Origin: Collinsella aerofaciens
GTDB taxonomy: Bacteria > Actinomycetota > Coriobacteriia > Coriobacteriales > Coriobacteriaceae
Assembly: GCF_015557435.1 (NCBI RefSeq)
Contig: NZ_JADNOH010000003.1
Coordinates: 1-38,962, forward strand
DNA: 38,962 nucleotides
Direction: 5' to 3'
A program made the position numbers and the translations under genes. Position 1 is the first letter of the stretch. Every line of letters starts with the position of its first letter. The notes beneath the pieces were generated by a model, which searched no databases, was not told where the DNA came from, and was given only the letters and a program-made list of their open reading frames with translations. Below are positions 7,996 to 15,505 of the stretch, piece by piece.

Positions 7996-8063
7996 GGGAT
8001 CTCCTGTCGCCCGCGATGTACCTGAGACCATCTTCGCCTGTATTGCGACTATACAGGCAAGCG

Positions 8064-8101
8064 CAGAATGTGACAAAGGCGCTGCTTCTTGTCGTATTCT
8101 G
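8064..8101. repeat. Imperfect hairpin in the divergent promoter region
   Basis: CAGAATGTGACAA (8064-8076) pairs with 8089-8101 apart from a GT/GT mismatch. The GTGACAAAGG core is the same as in the small hairpins at 2118-2148 and 7022-7053. It sits between the divergently transcribed fusion gene and MFS gene, in a 147-base gap that must hold both promoters. It may be an operator or a degenerate third copy of the repeat. I see no convincing -35/-10 pair. Confidence 0.45.
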
Positions 8102-8142
8102 CTAGAGTTGCAGAGACTGAATCCAGCTCATATAACGCAACT

Positions 8143-9408
8143 ATGGGAGCAACCGCCTTGACCACTGCAACCTCGTCCACAACAGCATCAACCGCTGCCG
8201 CGCTTTCACCCGCGCGCACCAACCTTTGCCTGGCGCTGCTCGTGCTGTTGGGATTCTCGCTCGGCTGCTCCGAGTTCGTGGTCATCGGCATCGAAAGCGA
8301 TTTGGCAACGGAACTCGGCATCTCGCTTGCCACCGCGGGCCAGCTCATCAGCGTGTTCGCGCTCGTCTACGCTATCGCCACGCCGGTACTTGCGCTCAGC
8401 ACGGGGCGATTCCGCCGCTACCAGCTGCTCGTGTGCTACAGCATCGTCTTTGTGCTCGGCAATCTGGTCATGGCGTTGGCGCCCAACTTCCAGGTGCTGT
8501 TCGCCTCGCGCATCATCTTGGGCTCCGTCTCGGGCGCACTGCTCGCCGTGGGCGTGACGTATATCCCCGAGCTGCTGTCCCCGCAGCAGACCTCACTCGC
8601 TATCTCGGTGGTGTACGGCGCATTCTCCGTGGCGATGGTCTTTGTGACCTCGATCGGCAAGTTTGTGGCCGACACGCTCAACTGGCACGTTGCCATGTAC
8701 GGCACGCTGACCTTCGCCGTTCTGATCTGCGCCGCGCTCGTGACGTTTATGCCGCGCGCCGGACAAACCGACGAGCCTGCCACCTTCCGCGAGCAGGCGG
8801 GGCTTCTGCGCGAGCCAAGCATCATCACCGGCATGCTCATCTTCTTGTTTGGCGTGGGCTCGGTCTATGTGTTCTACGGCTACGTGACGCCCTATCTGGA
8901 GCAGGTGCTGGGCATGGGCACCGTTCAGGCGAGCACCACCCTTATGGCCTACGGCGTGTTCTGCCTGATCTCGAACATCCTGGGCGGATGGATCGATGCG
9001 CGCTTTGGCATGAAGGCGCTGCTCGTGACGTTTGTGCTCCAGGCCGCGGCTCTGTTTGGGCTGTTTGCCGTTGGCGGCACCATGCCCCTCGCGCTTGCCT
9101 TTGTCTTTAGTCTGGCGATGCTCATGTATCTGTTCTCGGTCTCGTGCATCACGCACTTTATGGACGTGGCCCGCAGCCGCCACCCCAAATCGATGGTGCT
9201 CGCGAGCTCGGTGGAGCCCATGGCGTTTAACGTCGGCATCTCGTTTGGCACCGCGGTGGGCGGCGCCGTGGTAAGCGGGATTGGCATTGCCTACGTGGGC
9301 GCGGTTGGCGCCGCATTCTCGCTCGTAGCCTGGATACTCACGCTAGTGACGATCAAGCTGGCACGCTGGGAGCGCAAGCGGGCAGCACAATCTTCGATGC
9401 AGGCATAG
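8143..9408 (+). CDS. MFS transporter, DHA1 (drug/metabolite efflux) type
   Basis: The protein is about 421 residues with 12 predicted membrane segments. It resembles DHA1 exporters of the AraJ/NepI/PbuE group, proton-driven efflux pumps of the inner membrane. The first helix carries the typical GCSEFVVIGI motif. LSTGRFRRYQLL between helices 2 and 3 is the motif A position, and the large central loop follows helix 6. The ATG at 8143 is the most plausible start, but no good Shine-Dalgarno precedes it; TTG codons at 8089 and 8158 are alternatives. It is divergent from the prFMN-related fusion gene. Export of a decarboxylation product would fit the context but is speculative. Confidence 0.85.
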   Translation: MGATALTTATSSTTASTAAALSPARTNLCLALLVLLGFSLGCSEFVVIGIESDLATELGISLATAGQLISVFALVYAIATPVLALSTGRFRRYQLLVCYSIVFVLGNLVMALAPNFQVLFASRIILGSVSGALLAVGVTYIPELLSPQQTSLAISVVYGAFSVAMVFVTSIGKFVADTLNWHVAMYGTLTFAVLICAALVTFMPRAGQTDEPATFREQAGLLREPSIITGMLIFLFGVGSVYVFYGYVTPYLEQVLGMGTVQASTTLMAYGVFCLISNILGGWIDARFGMKALLVTFVLQAAALFGLFAVGGTMPLALAFVFSLAMLMYLFSVSCITHFMDVARSRHPKSMVLASSVEPMAFNVGISFGTAVGGAVVSGIGIAYVGAVGAAFSLVAWILTLVTIKLARWERKRAAQSSMQA

Positions 9409-9512
9409 GGGTGGGATCGAGGCAGGCGCAAGTACAGCTCAGCGCGGCGGGCGTCCGATGAAAACCACACCATACGAGCAGTGTTTATCCGCCCGCAGGC
9501 TCCAGCGGTTCA

Positions 9513-9572
9513 ATTTCGTGTACTTGAAATACACGAAATCGTACTAAACTATGTATTTGAAATACACGAAAT
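9513..9572. promoter_or_regulatory. Duplicated palindromic operator upstream of ATPase gene
   Basis: The motif GTAYTTGAAATACACGAAAT occurs twice in the same direction, at 9520-9539 and 9553-9572. Each copy contains a palindrome; the second, GTATTTGAAATAC (9553-9565), is perfect. The first is also part of a longer inverted repeat, ATTTCGTGTA (9513-9522) with 9530-9539. A TTGAAA at 9524-9529 followed 17 bases later by AACTAT could be the promoter, so a protein bound here would cover it. The last copy ends 15 bases before the ATPase start codon. Confidence 0.6.
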
Positions 9573-9587
9573 TGGAAAGGCGGCCCC

Positions 9588-10958
9588 ATGCGCAGATCAA
9601 TCGAATCCGTCATCGAATCATGGGCGACAGAGGACGCCTCGCGCCCCCTCCTCATCCGAGGTGCGCGACGCGTAGGCAAAACGTACGCTGCCGAGGAAAT
9701 CGGCAGACGAATCGCCGGCGATGCGTTTGTCAAACTCGACTTTCAGACCGATCTTGAGCTGATTGCCCCGCTGTTCGACTGCCCCACCGACGACGTTGAC
9801 ACCATCGTGGCACGAATCTCAGACTATAAGCGCACCCCTATCCGCAAGGAAACCGCCTTCATCCTGTTCGATGAAGTGCAGCTTTGCGAACGAGCGCTCA
9901 ACTCTTTGCGCTTCTTCTCAGGTTCGGGCTGGCGCATATGTGCGACCGGCAGCCAGCTCGGCGTCGCCACGCGCAAGCGCAGGTTACCTTTTCCCAGCGG
10001 CGTTCGCCAAGAGACCATGCACCCCATGTCGTTCGAGGAGTTTCTCTGGGCGCTTGACGAGGAGCAGATGGCCGATGCCATTCGCGCCCACGCCGGAACG
10101 CTCGAGACCTATGCCGCGCACCAAGCGGCGCTCAACCTGTTTCATCGATACCAGATCGTGGGCGGCATGCCTGCAGCCGTCAGTGCATACCGTAAGACGT
10201 TGTCCATCGAAGATGCGCGCATCGAGCAGCGCGAAATTGACGAGACCTATACCGCCGATATGACCGACCCCGAGAACGGGATCAGTGGCGTGGCGGCGCG
10301 CAAGGTCTGGCGTTCCATTCCGTCCCAGCTGCTGCGATCCTCAACCAAGAAATTCAAGTACTCTGAAGTTGAGCGCGGGGGCCGACGCGCCAAGCTTATC
10401 GAACCTCTCGATTGGCTCGAGGGCGCCGGCATCATATCGGTCAACAACCTGACCGAAGGCATCGAACCTCCCCTCGCTCCCTTCGACGACGAAGACGGAA
10501 GCTTCTTTAAGGTCTATCTTCTCGATACAGGCCTCATGTTCTACAAACTCGGTATCAACCCGCGACTCTGGCTCGACCTCAAAGAGGATTCCGCCATTGC
10601 GCTGTCTTCCGACTTTCGAGGTGCCCTGGCGGAGAACTCGGTCATGCAGGCATTTTCGGGCAATGGTTTGCAGACGTATTACTGGATGCCACCGTCGTCT
10701 TGGAAGACGAACGGCGAGCTCGATTTTCTACTTCAGACCGACCGTATGGAGATCGTTCCCGTCGAGGTAAAATCCGCACGCAACGTGCGCGCGAGAACCC
10801 TCGGGTCGTTTATGGAAAAAGCCCGGTCGCCGTATGCCTACATATTGTCCGAGAACAATTTTGCCCGCAGCGAAACCGAGGACGGGTGCGAGCTGCGCCA
10901 CCTCCCCTTGTACGCAGCGGGCTTTATCGGAGCAAACTGCCTCAAGGCCAGTCTGTAA
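9588..10958 (+). CDS. ATP-binding protein, AAA+ with DUF4143-type C-terminal domain
   Basis: The 456-residue protein belongs to the large family of predicted ATPases with an N-terminal AAA+ domain and a C-terminal DUF4143/nuclease-like domain. The Walker A motif is GARRVGKT (about residues 22-29), Walker B is FILFDEVQ, and a sensor-like CATGSQLG follows. Near the C terminus, VPVEVKSARN is the usual restriction-endonuclease-fold-like signature. Related genes are abundant in gut anaerobes, often as solitary mobile genes; their cellular role is not settled. The start has AAAGG nine bases upstream. The duplicated palindrome just upstream suggests tight, perhaps autogenous, control. The gene is not obviously part of an operon, although the phosphatase follows after 33 bases. 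Confidence 0.88.
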   Translation: MRRSIESVIESWATEDASRPLLIRGARRVGKTYAAEEIGRRIAGDAFVKLDFQTDLELIAPLFDCPTDDVDTIVARISDYKRTPIRKETAFILFDEVQLCERALNSLRFFSGSGWRICATGSQLGVATRKRRLPFPSGVRQETMHPMSFEEFLWALDEEQMADAIRAHAGTLETYAAHQAALNLFHRYQIVGGMPAAVSAYRKTLSIEDARIEQREIDETYTADMTDPENGISGVAARKVWRSIPSQLLRSSTKKFKYSEVERGGRRAKLIEPLDWLEGAGIISVNNLTEGIEPPLAPFDDEDGSFFKVYLLDTGLMFYKLGINPRLWLDLKEDSAIALSSDFRGALAENSVMQAFSGNGLQTYYWMPPSSWKTNGELDFLLQTDRMEIVPVEVKSARNVRARTLGSFMEKARSPYAYILSENNFARSETEDGCELRHLPLYAAGFIGANCLKASL

Positions 10959-10991
10959 ACCCCGCGCAACCGCCCCGAAAGGAACCATCAC

Positions 10992-11438
10992 ATGCAACGC
11001 ATTCTTTTTATCTGCTATGGCAATATCTGTCGCTCGACGATGGCTGAGTCGGTGTTTGCCGAGCTGGTGCGCCGTGCCGGGCGCGAGGCAGAGTTCGTCA
11101 TTGATTCCGCCGCGACCTCGACCGAGGAGATTGGCAACCCTCCGCATCATGGCACCGTCGCCAAGCTGCGCGAGGTCGGGATTCCCGTCGTTGCCCACCG
11201 CGCGCGCCAGGTGCGTCGCGCGGAGTATGGCGACTGGGACCACATTGTCTATATGGATGCCGAGAACGCGCGCGGCCTGCGTCGCATCTTCGGCGACGAT
11301 CCCGACGGCAAGATTTCGCGCCTGCTCGATTGGACCGATCGACCCGGCGATGTGGCCGACCCCTGGTACACCGGCAACTTTGATGCCACGTACCGTGATG
11401 TGCTTGCCGGCTGCACGGCCATGCTCGAGCAACTGTAG
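10992..11438 (+). CDS. Low-molecular-weight protein-tyrosine phosphatase
   Basis: The 148-residue protein has the full LMW-PTP signature at its N terminus: CYGNICRS, giving the C(X)5R loop with Cys9 nucleophile and Arg15. The DPWYTGNFD segment near residue 117 supplies the general acid aspartate. The length is standard. Such enzymes dephosphorylate tyrosine or arginine on proteins, for example polysaccharide-synthesis kinases (Wzb/YwlE types). No tyrosine kinase is encoded in this window, so the target is unknown. AAGGAA lies nine bases before the ATG. It is followed by a nested palindrome that separates it from a convergent gene. Confidence 0.92.
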   Translation: MQRILFICYGNICRSTMAESVFAELVRRAGREAEFVIDSAATSTEEIGNPPHHGTVAKLREVGIPVVAHRARQVRRAEYGDWDHIVYMDAENARGLRRIFGDDPDGKISRLLDWTDRPGDVADPWYTGNFDATYRDVLAGCTAMLEQL

Positions 11439-11483
11439 ACGTTCGGTCGTCGCAGGCGCACGAGCCACACCATCGGCATAAAA

Positions 11484-11606
11484 CGAGCGTGGATTTCCCC
11501 CGCATACAAATTGAGCGTGGATAATCTCCCACTTTGAGCGCGAAACGGCGCTCTAAACGGGAGATTATCCACGCTCATTATCTTGGCGGGAGAAAATCCA
11601 CGCTCG
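11484..11606. repeat. Nested palindrome between convergent genes
   Basis: Three inverted repeats sit inside each other. The outer pairs CGAGCGTGGATTT (11484-11496) with 11594-11606. The middle is a perfect 19-base pair, 11512-11530 with 11559-11577 (TGAGCGTGGATAATCTCCC and its complement). The inner pairs GAGCGC (11536-11541) with 11548-11553. The GAGCGTGGAT core therefore occurs four times. It could end transcripts from both sides, or be a palindromic mobile element with duplicated ends. Confidence 0.75.
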
Positions 11607-11607
11607 A

Positions 11608-11937
11608 TTACTCGTCGACGATCTCGGCGAGCCAAACGTTGAGGGTATCGACCTCGGGGCAGCAGAACTTTGCCGTGCCGGGCTCGTTGCCAGGCACGGT
11701 GCCGCCGTAGCGCAGGATGTCGATATAGGGAAAGCCCACGTGGCAGGCCATGGAGCACATCTTGCCGCGATCGCGGTCGAAGTCGAAGACGTCGCCCGGC
11801 TTGTGCCCATGGTGGCAGCGACACGTACCCAGCTGGTCCACGCAGCTAATGCGAATACGCGGGCGCTTGCCACGCGGCGCGCCGAGCGGCTTACCTTCGC
11901 CCGCGGGCTTGGCGCCGCCCTCGCCGGCGCTACTCAT
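11608..11937 (-). CDS. TIGR04076-like small cysteine-rich protein
   Basis: This is a 109-residue protein. The N-terminal 25 residues are a Gly/Ala/Lys/Pro-rich tail. Residues 28-107 match the TIGR04076 pattern: C-x-C-HHGHKPGDVF, then GKMCSMACHVGFPYIDILRYGG, and a late FCCPEVD. The conserved cysteines and histidines suggest metal binding, but the family function is not known to me. The ATG at 11937 overlaps the end of the upstream kinase gene by eight bases, indicating translational coupling. An in-frame TTG at 11943 is an alternative. No strong ribosome site is visible. Confidence 0.75.
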   Translation of the reverse strand: MSSAGEGGAKPAGEGKPLGAPRGKRPRIRISCVDQLGTCRCHHGHKPGDVFDFDRDRGKMCSMACHVGFPYIDILRYGGTVPGNEPGTAKFCCPEVDTLNVWLAEIVDE

Positions 11938-12754
11938 GGTCAATCACATCCAGGCAGGCCTCGATGGGCAGGCCGGCAGACTTGTCCTCTTGGTCGGCGT
12001 TGCGCTCGATAAGCTCGGCCACTACGCGCATGGCGTCGGCCGTTGCGCGCTGCAGACTCCACCCGGCCATCACGCGACCGACGAGCACCGCCGAGAACGT
12101 ATCGCCCGTACCCGGGAAGTAAACCGGGATCAGGTCGAAGGGAATCGTGAAGTACTCCCCCGCCACGTGGTCGTAACCGATAACGGCGTTCGTGCCGTCG
12201 ACCACAGCGCTCGTAATGACCACCGACTTGGCGCCCAGCGTGCGCATGGCGTCCACAAGGACGCGGGCCTCGTCGGGCGTGATTTGCTCTGCAATAGGCG
12301 TATCGGTGAGCAGACAGGCCTCGGTGTAGTTGGGAACCGCGTAGTCGGCACACTCGAGCAGGTGCCTCATGAGGCCGATCGTGGACTCGGGCACACCGGC
12401 ATAAAGCTTGCCGTTGTCGCCCATGATGGGGTCGACGAACACCTTGGTGCCCTTTTGCGCGCGACGGTGGCAGAAATCCGAAATGATACGCGTCTCTTCC
12501 TCGGTCACGATAAAGCCAGTCGAGATGGCGTCGAACTCAAAGCCGAGTTCCTCCCAGATGGCGAGGCTCTGACGCACGTACTCCGTAGTGTCGTGGATGT
12601 AGAACTTGGGGTAGTTGAGCGTATCGGACACAAGCGCCGTCGGCAGGTTGTGGATACGGTAGCCCATGTGCGACAGCACCGGCAGCATGGCAGAAAGCGC
12701 GACCTTGCCGTAGCCGCACATATCGTTGATCAGCAGCAGCTGAGTGTTCTTCAT
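11930..12754 (-). CDS. PdxY/PdxK-like pyridoxal (pyridoxamine) kinase
   Basis: The 274-residue protein is a ribokinase-superfamily kinase of the pyridoxal kinase group, which phosphorylates vitamin B6 vitamers using ATP. The N-terminal NDMCGYGKVA loop and the LPTALVSDTLNYP segment are typical of the substrate side. VDPIMGDNGKLY and the C-terminal PGTGDTFSAV anion-hole motif with its catalytic Asp are both present. ATG 12754 is supported by AGGGGG seven bases upstream; a longer frame to 12823 is not. The small TIGR04076-type gene overlaps its 3' end. A related substrate (hydroxymethylpyrimidine) cannot be excluded. Confidence 0.88.
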   Translation of the reverse strand: MKNTQLLLINDMCGYGKVALSAMLPVLSHMGYRIHNLPTALVSDTLNYPKFYIHDTTEYVRQSLAIWEELGFEFDAISTGFIVTEEETRIISDFCHRRAQKGTKVFVDPIMGDNGKLYAGVPESTIGLMRHLLECADYAVPNYTEACLLTDTPIAEQITPDEARVLVDAMRTLGAKSVVITSAVVDGTNAVIGYDHVAGEYFTIPFDLIPVYFPGTGDTFSAVLVGRVMAGWSLQRATADAMRVVAELIERNADQEDKSAGLPIEACLDVIDHE

Positions 12755-12879
12755 GAGTGTCCCCCTTGGGTCGGGAGCGGCGCAAAGTCGCCACAGTGCG
12801 ACTAAGTGTAGCGCAGGGAACACAGCAGACGGGTGCCGGCGCCGTGGAGGGCGAATTGTTGCGGAAAGGTTTCGGAAAA

Positions 12880-12910
12880 TGATCCCTTTTCCTCCGTCCC
12901 CAAGGGATCA
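12880..12910. repeat. Short hairpin TGATCCCTT/AAGGGATCA
   Basis: Bases 12880-12888 pair perfectly with 12902-12910 around a 13-base C/T-rich loop. It lies upstream of the kinase gene and before the structured element. Its role is unknown; it could be an operator for the minus-strand kinase gene or part of the larger folded region. Confidence 0.4.
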
Positions 12911-12952
12911 TTGGCACGAGAGCAATGCTGCAGATAGAGGACGGACAGCGAA

Positions 12953-13092
12953 AACGTTCCTAAGCGAGCAAGGTGGCGTGAAAGAGGAGGGCATAGGCCT
13001 TGTGGCCATGCCCGACGATTGAACGCCAGATTGCCGCTTAGGGACGTTTGCAGCGTCGAGTGGTTACGGCGTTTGGTAAAACGCCGTAACCA
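12953..13092. ncRNA. Structured repeat element, copy 2 (candidate structured RNA)
   Basis: The region folds into a long rod. Stem A pairs 12953-12966 with 13035-13048, 14 pairs including one G-U. Stem B pairs 12974-12979 with 13023-13028. Stem C pairs 12989-12994 with 13008-13013 and 12996-12999 with 13004-13007, with a bulged A. A separate perfect 14-base hairpin follows (13061-13074 with 13079-13092). Stem C, the downstream strand of A and B, and the last hairpin are matched at 1-103 with compensating changes. It ends 15 bases before the -35 box of the MarR operon. It may be an RNA or a transcription barrier; which strand is transcribed is not known. Confidence 0.5.
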
Positions 13093-13107
13093 AATAAGTT
13101 TGGTACC

Positions 13108-13170
13108 TTGACAATTATTTCTTACGCTCCTAGATTAGTTAGGCACAAAACAATCCCACTACCTAACTAA
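13108..13170 (+). promoter_or_regulatory. Promoter and MarR operator for the marR-ABC operon
   Basis: TTGACA (13108-13113, a perfect -35) is followed after 17 bases by TAGATT (13131-13136). An inverted repeat TTAGTTAGG (13135-13143) with CCTAACTAA (13162-13170) starts on the -10 box and covers the expected start site. Half-sites of this kind are typical of MarR-family autoregulation, so the MarR protein encoded just downstream is the likely ligand. Confidence 0.75.
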
Positions 13171-13191
13171 AGAAAGGAGAGATACGAATTC

Positions 13192-13698
13192 ATGTGCGAT
13201 GAACCCCTTAACCTTCGTCCGCACGAGCCCGGCGGCGACCCGTCGCAGCCGGCAGACGTGCCCGAAGCAGTTAACGGCGAAGACAGGCTCGCCAAACGCA
13301 TCCTGAGCGGCCTGGGCTTTTGTGGCCACTACATGCACTTTCACGGCGGCGGCGTATCCGGCAAGGCACCCATCGTCTGCCTGCTCGCCAAGCAGGAAAA
13401 CGGCGAAATGTCGCAGCAGGAGCTCGGCATGCACTTCGACCTCAAGCCGGGGTCGCTTTCCGAAATCTTGTCCAAGCTCGAGTGCGCCGGCATCATCGAG
13501 CGCAGCCGTAACCCCAAAGATCGCCGGCAGCTCACCATTCGCCTGACCGAGATCGGCTGGGAGAAGGCCCGCATCGACCAAGCCTCGCGCATCCGCTTTA
13601 GGGAGCAGGCCTTTAGCGCCCTCACCCACGACGAGCGCGAGCAGCTCGCCGAGATGCTCGAGAAAATCCGCGTAACCTGGGAGGAACTGGATGATTAA
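13192..13698 (+). CDS. MarR-family transcriptional regulator
   Basis: This is a 168-residue MarR-type regulator. A variable N-terminal tail of about 35 residues is followed by the winged helix-turn-helix, with MSQQELGMHFDLKPGSLSEI as recognition region and the wing around RSRNPKDRRQLTIRLT. These proteins usually repress their own operon and release DNA when they bind a small ligand. AAAGGAG lies upstream of the ATG. The stop codon overlaps the first ABC gene by eight bases, so the regulator and transporter are translated together. The palindrome on the -10 box supports autoregulation. Confidence 0.92.
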   Translation: MCDEPLNLRPHEPGGDPSQPADVPEAVNGEDRLAKRILSGLGFCGHYMHFHGGGVSGKAPIVCLLAKQENGEMSQQELGMHFDLKPGSLSEILSKLECAGIIERSRNPKDRRQLTIRLTEIGWEKARIDQASRIRFREQAFSALTHDEREQLAEMLEKIRVTWEELDD

Positions 13699-15505
13699 AA
13701 CCCTTATGGGCAGCATCCGCGATTACAAGAAGGTCACGATCGCCACGCCGCTGCTCGTGCTTGGCGAGGTAATCTGCGAGATGCTGATCCCGTTTATCAC
13801 CGCCGACATGATCGACGCCATCAAAGACGGCGCCGCCGTTGCCGAGATGCTGCCTACCGCCGGTTTTCTGGTGATCATCGCGCTGACGTCGCTCGCTTTT
13901 GGCGCCGCGGCCGGCATCACCTGCAGCCATGCCAGCTGCGGCTTTGCCAAGAACCTGCGCCGCGACCTGTTCTACAAGATCCAGACGTTCAGCTTTGCCA
14001 ACATCGACGAGTTCTCGAGCTCCTCGCTCGTCACCCGCCTCACCACCGACATCAACAACGTGCAGCAGGCCTTTATGATGCTCATCCGCATCGCCGTGCG
14101 CTCGCCGCTGGTGCTGGTCTTTGCCTTTACCATGGCCTACGCCATGGGCGGCAGCGTCGCTATGGTCTACCTGGTCATTATTCCGCTGCTGGGCTTTGGC
14201 CTGTTCTTCATCATCTATAAGGTGCGCCCGATCTTTGCCCGCGTGTTCCACAAGTACGACGCGCTCAACGAGTCCGTCGAGGAAAACGTCACCGGCATGC
14301 GCGTGGTCAAGAGCTATGTGCGCGAAGACTTTGAGAAGGAGAAGTTCGCCACCGCCGCGCGCGACGTCCAGATGGACTTCACCCGCGCCGAGAAGCTGCT
14401 CGCCTTCAACAACCCCATGATGAATATCTGCGTCAACGGCGCGTTTGTCGTCATCATCTACCTGGGCTCCAAGCTCATCATCACGAGCCAGGGCACGCTG
14501 TTCGACGTGGGCCAGCTCTCCTCGATCTTTACCTATGGCTTCCAGATCCTCATGAGCCTGATGCAGCTGTCGATGATCTTTGTCATGGTGACCATGGCCG
14601 ACGAATCGGCGCACCGCATTACCGAGGTGCTGGCCGCCGAGCCCACGATCGCCAATCCCGCCGAGCCCGTGCTCGAGGTTGTCGACGGTTCCATCGACTT
14701 TGACCACGTGAGCTTTAAGTATTCCGCGCATGCGAAGCGCCAGGCGCTCGACGATATCGACCTGCACATTAAGAGCGGCGAGACCATCGGCATCATCGGC
14801 GGTACCGGCTCGGCCAAGTCCACGCTTGTAAACCTCATCGCCCGTCTGTACGACGCCACCGAAGGCACCGTGCGCGTGGGCGGCATGGACGTGCGCGACT
14901 ACGAGCTGGACGCCCTGCGCCACCAAGTGGCCATGGTGCTACAGAAAAACGTGCTGTTTAGCGGCACCATTGCCGAGAACCTGCGCTGGGGCGACCCGAA
15001 CGCCACCGACGAGGAAGTCCGCGAGGCGGCACATCTGGCCTGCGCCGATGAGTTTGTCGATGGCTTCCCCAAGGGCTATGACACCTGGATCGAGCAGGGC
15101 GGCTCCAATGTTTCCGGCGGTCAGAAGCAGCGCCTGTGCATTGCGCGTGCCCTGCTGCGTCGCCCCAAGATCTTGATCCTGGACGACTCCACCAGCGCTG
15201 TCGACACCAAGACCGACGCCAAGATCCGCGCAGGGTTGGCAAGCTATCTGCCCAACACGACCAAGCTCATCATCGCCCAGCGCATTAGCTCCGTGCAGGA
15301 CGCAGACCGCATCATCGTCATGGAGGGCGGCCGTATCGCGCAGATCGGCAACCATGACGAGCTGCTCAAGACAAGCGAGATCTACCGCGAGACCTTTACC
15401 TCGCAAAACAAGATGTCTGCCGAGGGCGAAGGAGCCGTCGAGGCCGACACCGAGGCATCCGCACCGCAAGCCCAGACCCAGGAAGGAGGCGAGGCACATG
15501 AGTAA
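13691..15505 (+). CDS. ABC exporter half-transporter A (degenerate ATP site)
   Basis: A 604-residue half-transporter with six membrane helices (residues about 20-310) followed by a nucleotide-binding domain. Walker A reads GGTGSAKST (370-378), with Ala in place of the last glycine. The signature is VSGGQ. Walker B ends in LDDSTSAVD, where Asp replaces the catalytic glutamate. This pattern is known from heterodimeric exporters in which one of two ATP sites is inactive; the partner gene downstream has the normal residues. Substrates of this class include drugs, lipids and peptides; none is indicated here. It overlaps marR by eight bases and its partner by eight bases. Confidence 0.92.
   Translation: MIKTLMGSIRDYKKVTIATPLLVLGEVICEMLIPFITADMIDAIKDGAAVAEMLPTAGFLVIIALTSLAFGAAAGITCSHASCGFAKNLRRDLFYKIQTFSFANIDEFSSSSLVTRLTTDINNVQQAFMMLIRIAVRSPLVLVFAFTMAYAMGGSVAMVYLVIIPLLGFGLFFIIYKVRPIFARVFHKYDALNESVEENVTGMRVVKSYVREDFEKEKFATAARDVQMDFTRAEKLLAFNNPMMNICVNGAFVVIIYLGSKLIITSQGTLFDVGQLSSIFTYGFQILMSLMQLSMIFVMVTMADESAHRITEVLAAEPTIANPAEPVLEVVDGSIDFDHVSFKYSAHAKRQALDDIDLHIKSGETIGIIGGTGSAKSTLVNLIARLYDATEGTVRVGGMDVRDYELDALRHQVAMVLQKNVLFSGTIAENLRWGDPNATDEEVREAAHLACADEFVDGFPKGYDTWIEQGGSNVSGGQKQRLCIARALLRRPKILILDDSTSAVDTKTDAKIRAGLASYLPNTTKLIIAQRISSVQDADRIIVMEGGRIAQIGNHDELLKTSEIYRETFTSQNKMSAEGEGAVEADTEASAPQAQTQEGGEAHE

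Noticed and set aside
12744-13022. Small plus-strand frame upstream of marR
   Set aside because: It spans the folded repeat region, lacks a ribosome site and resembles nothing.
13070-13092. Hairpin upstream of the MarR promoter as a simple terminator
   Set aside because: There is no T run on either strand, and no gene ends nearby; the match to the copy at 74-103 favours a structured element.
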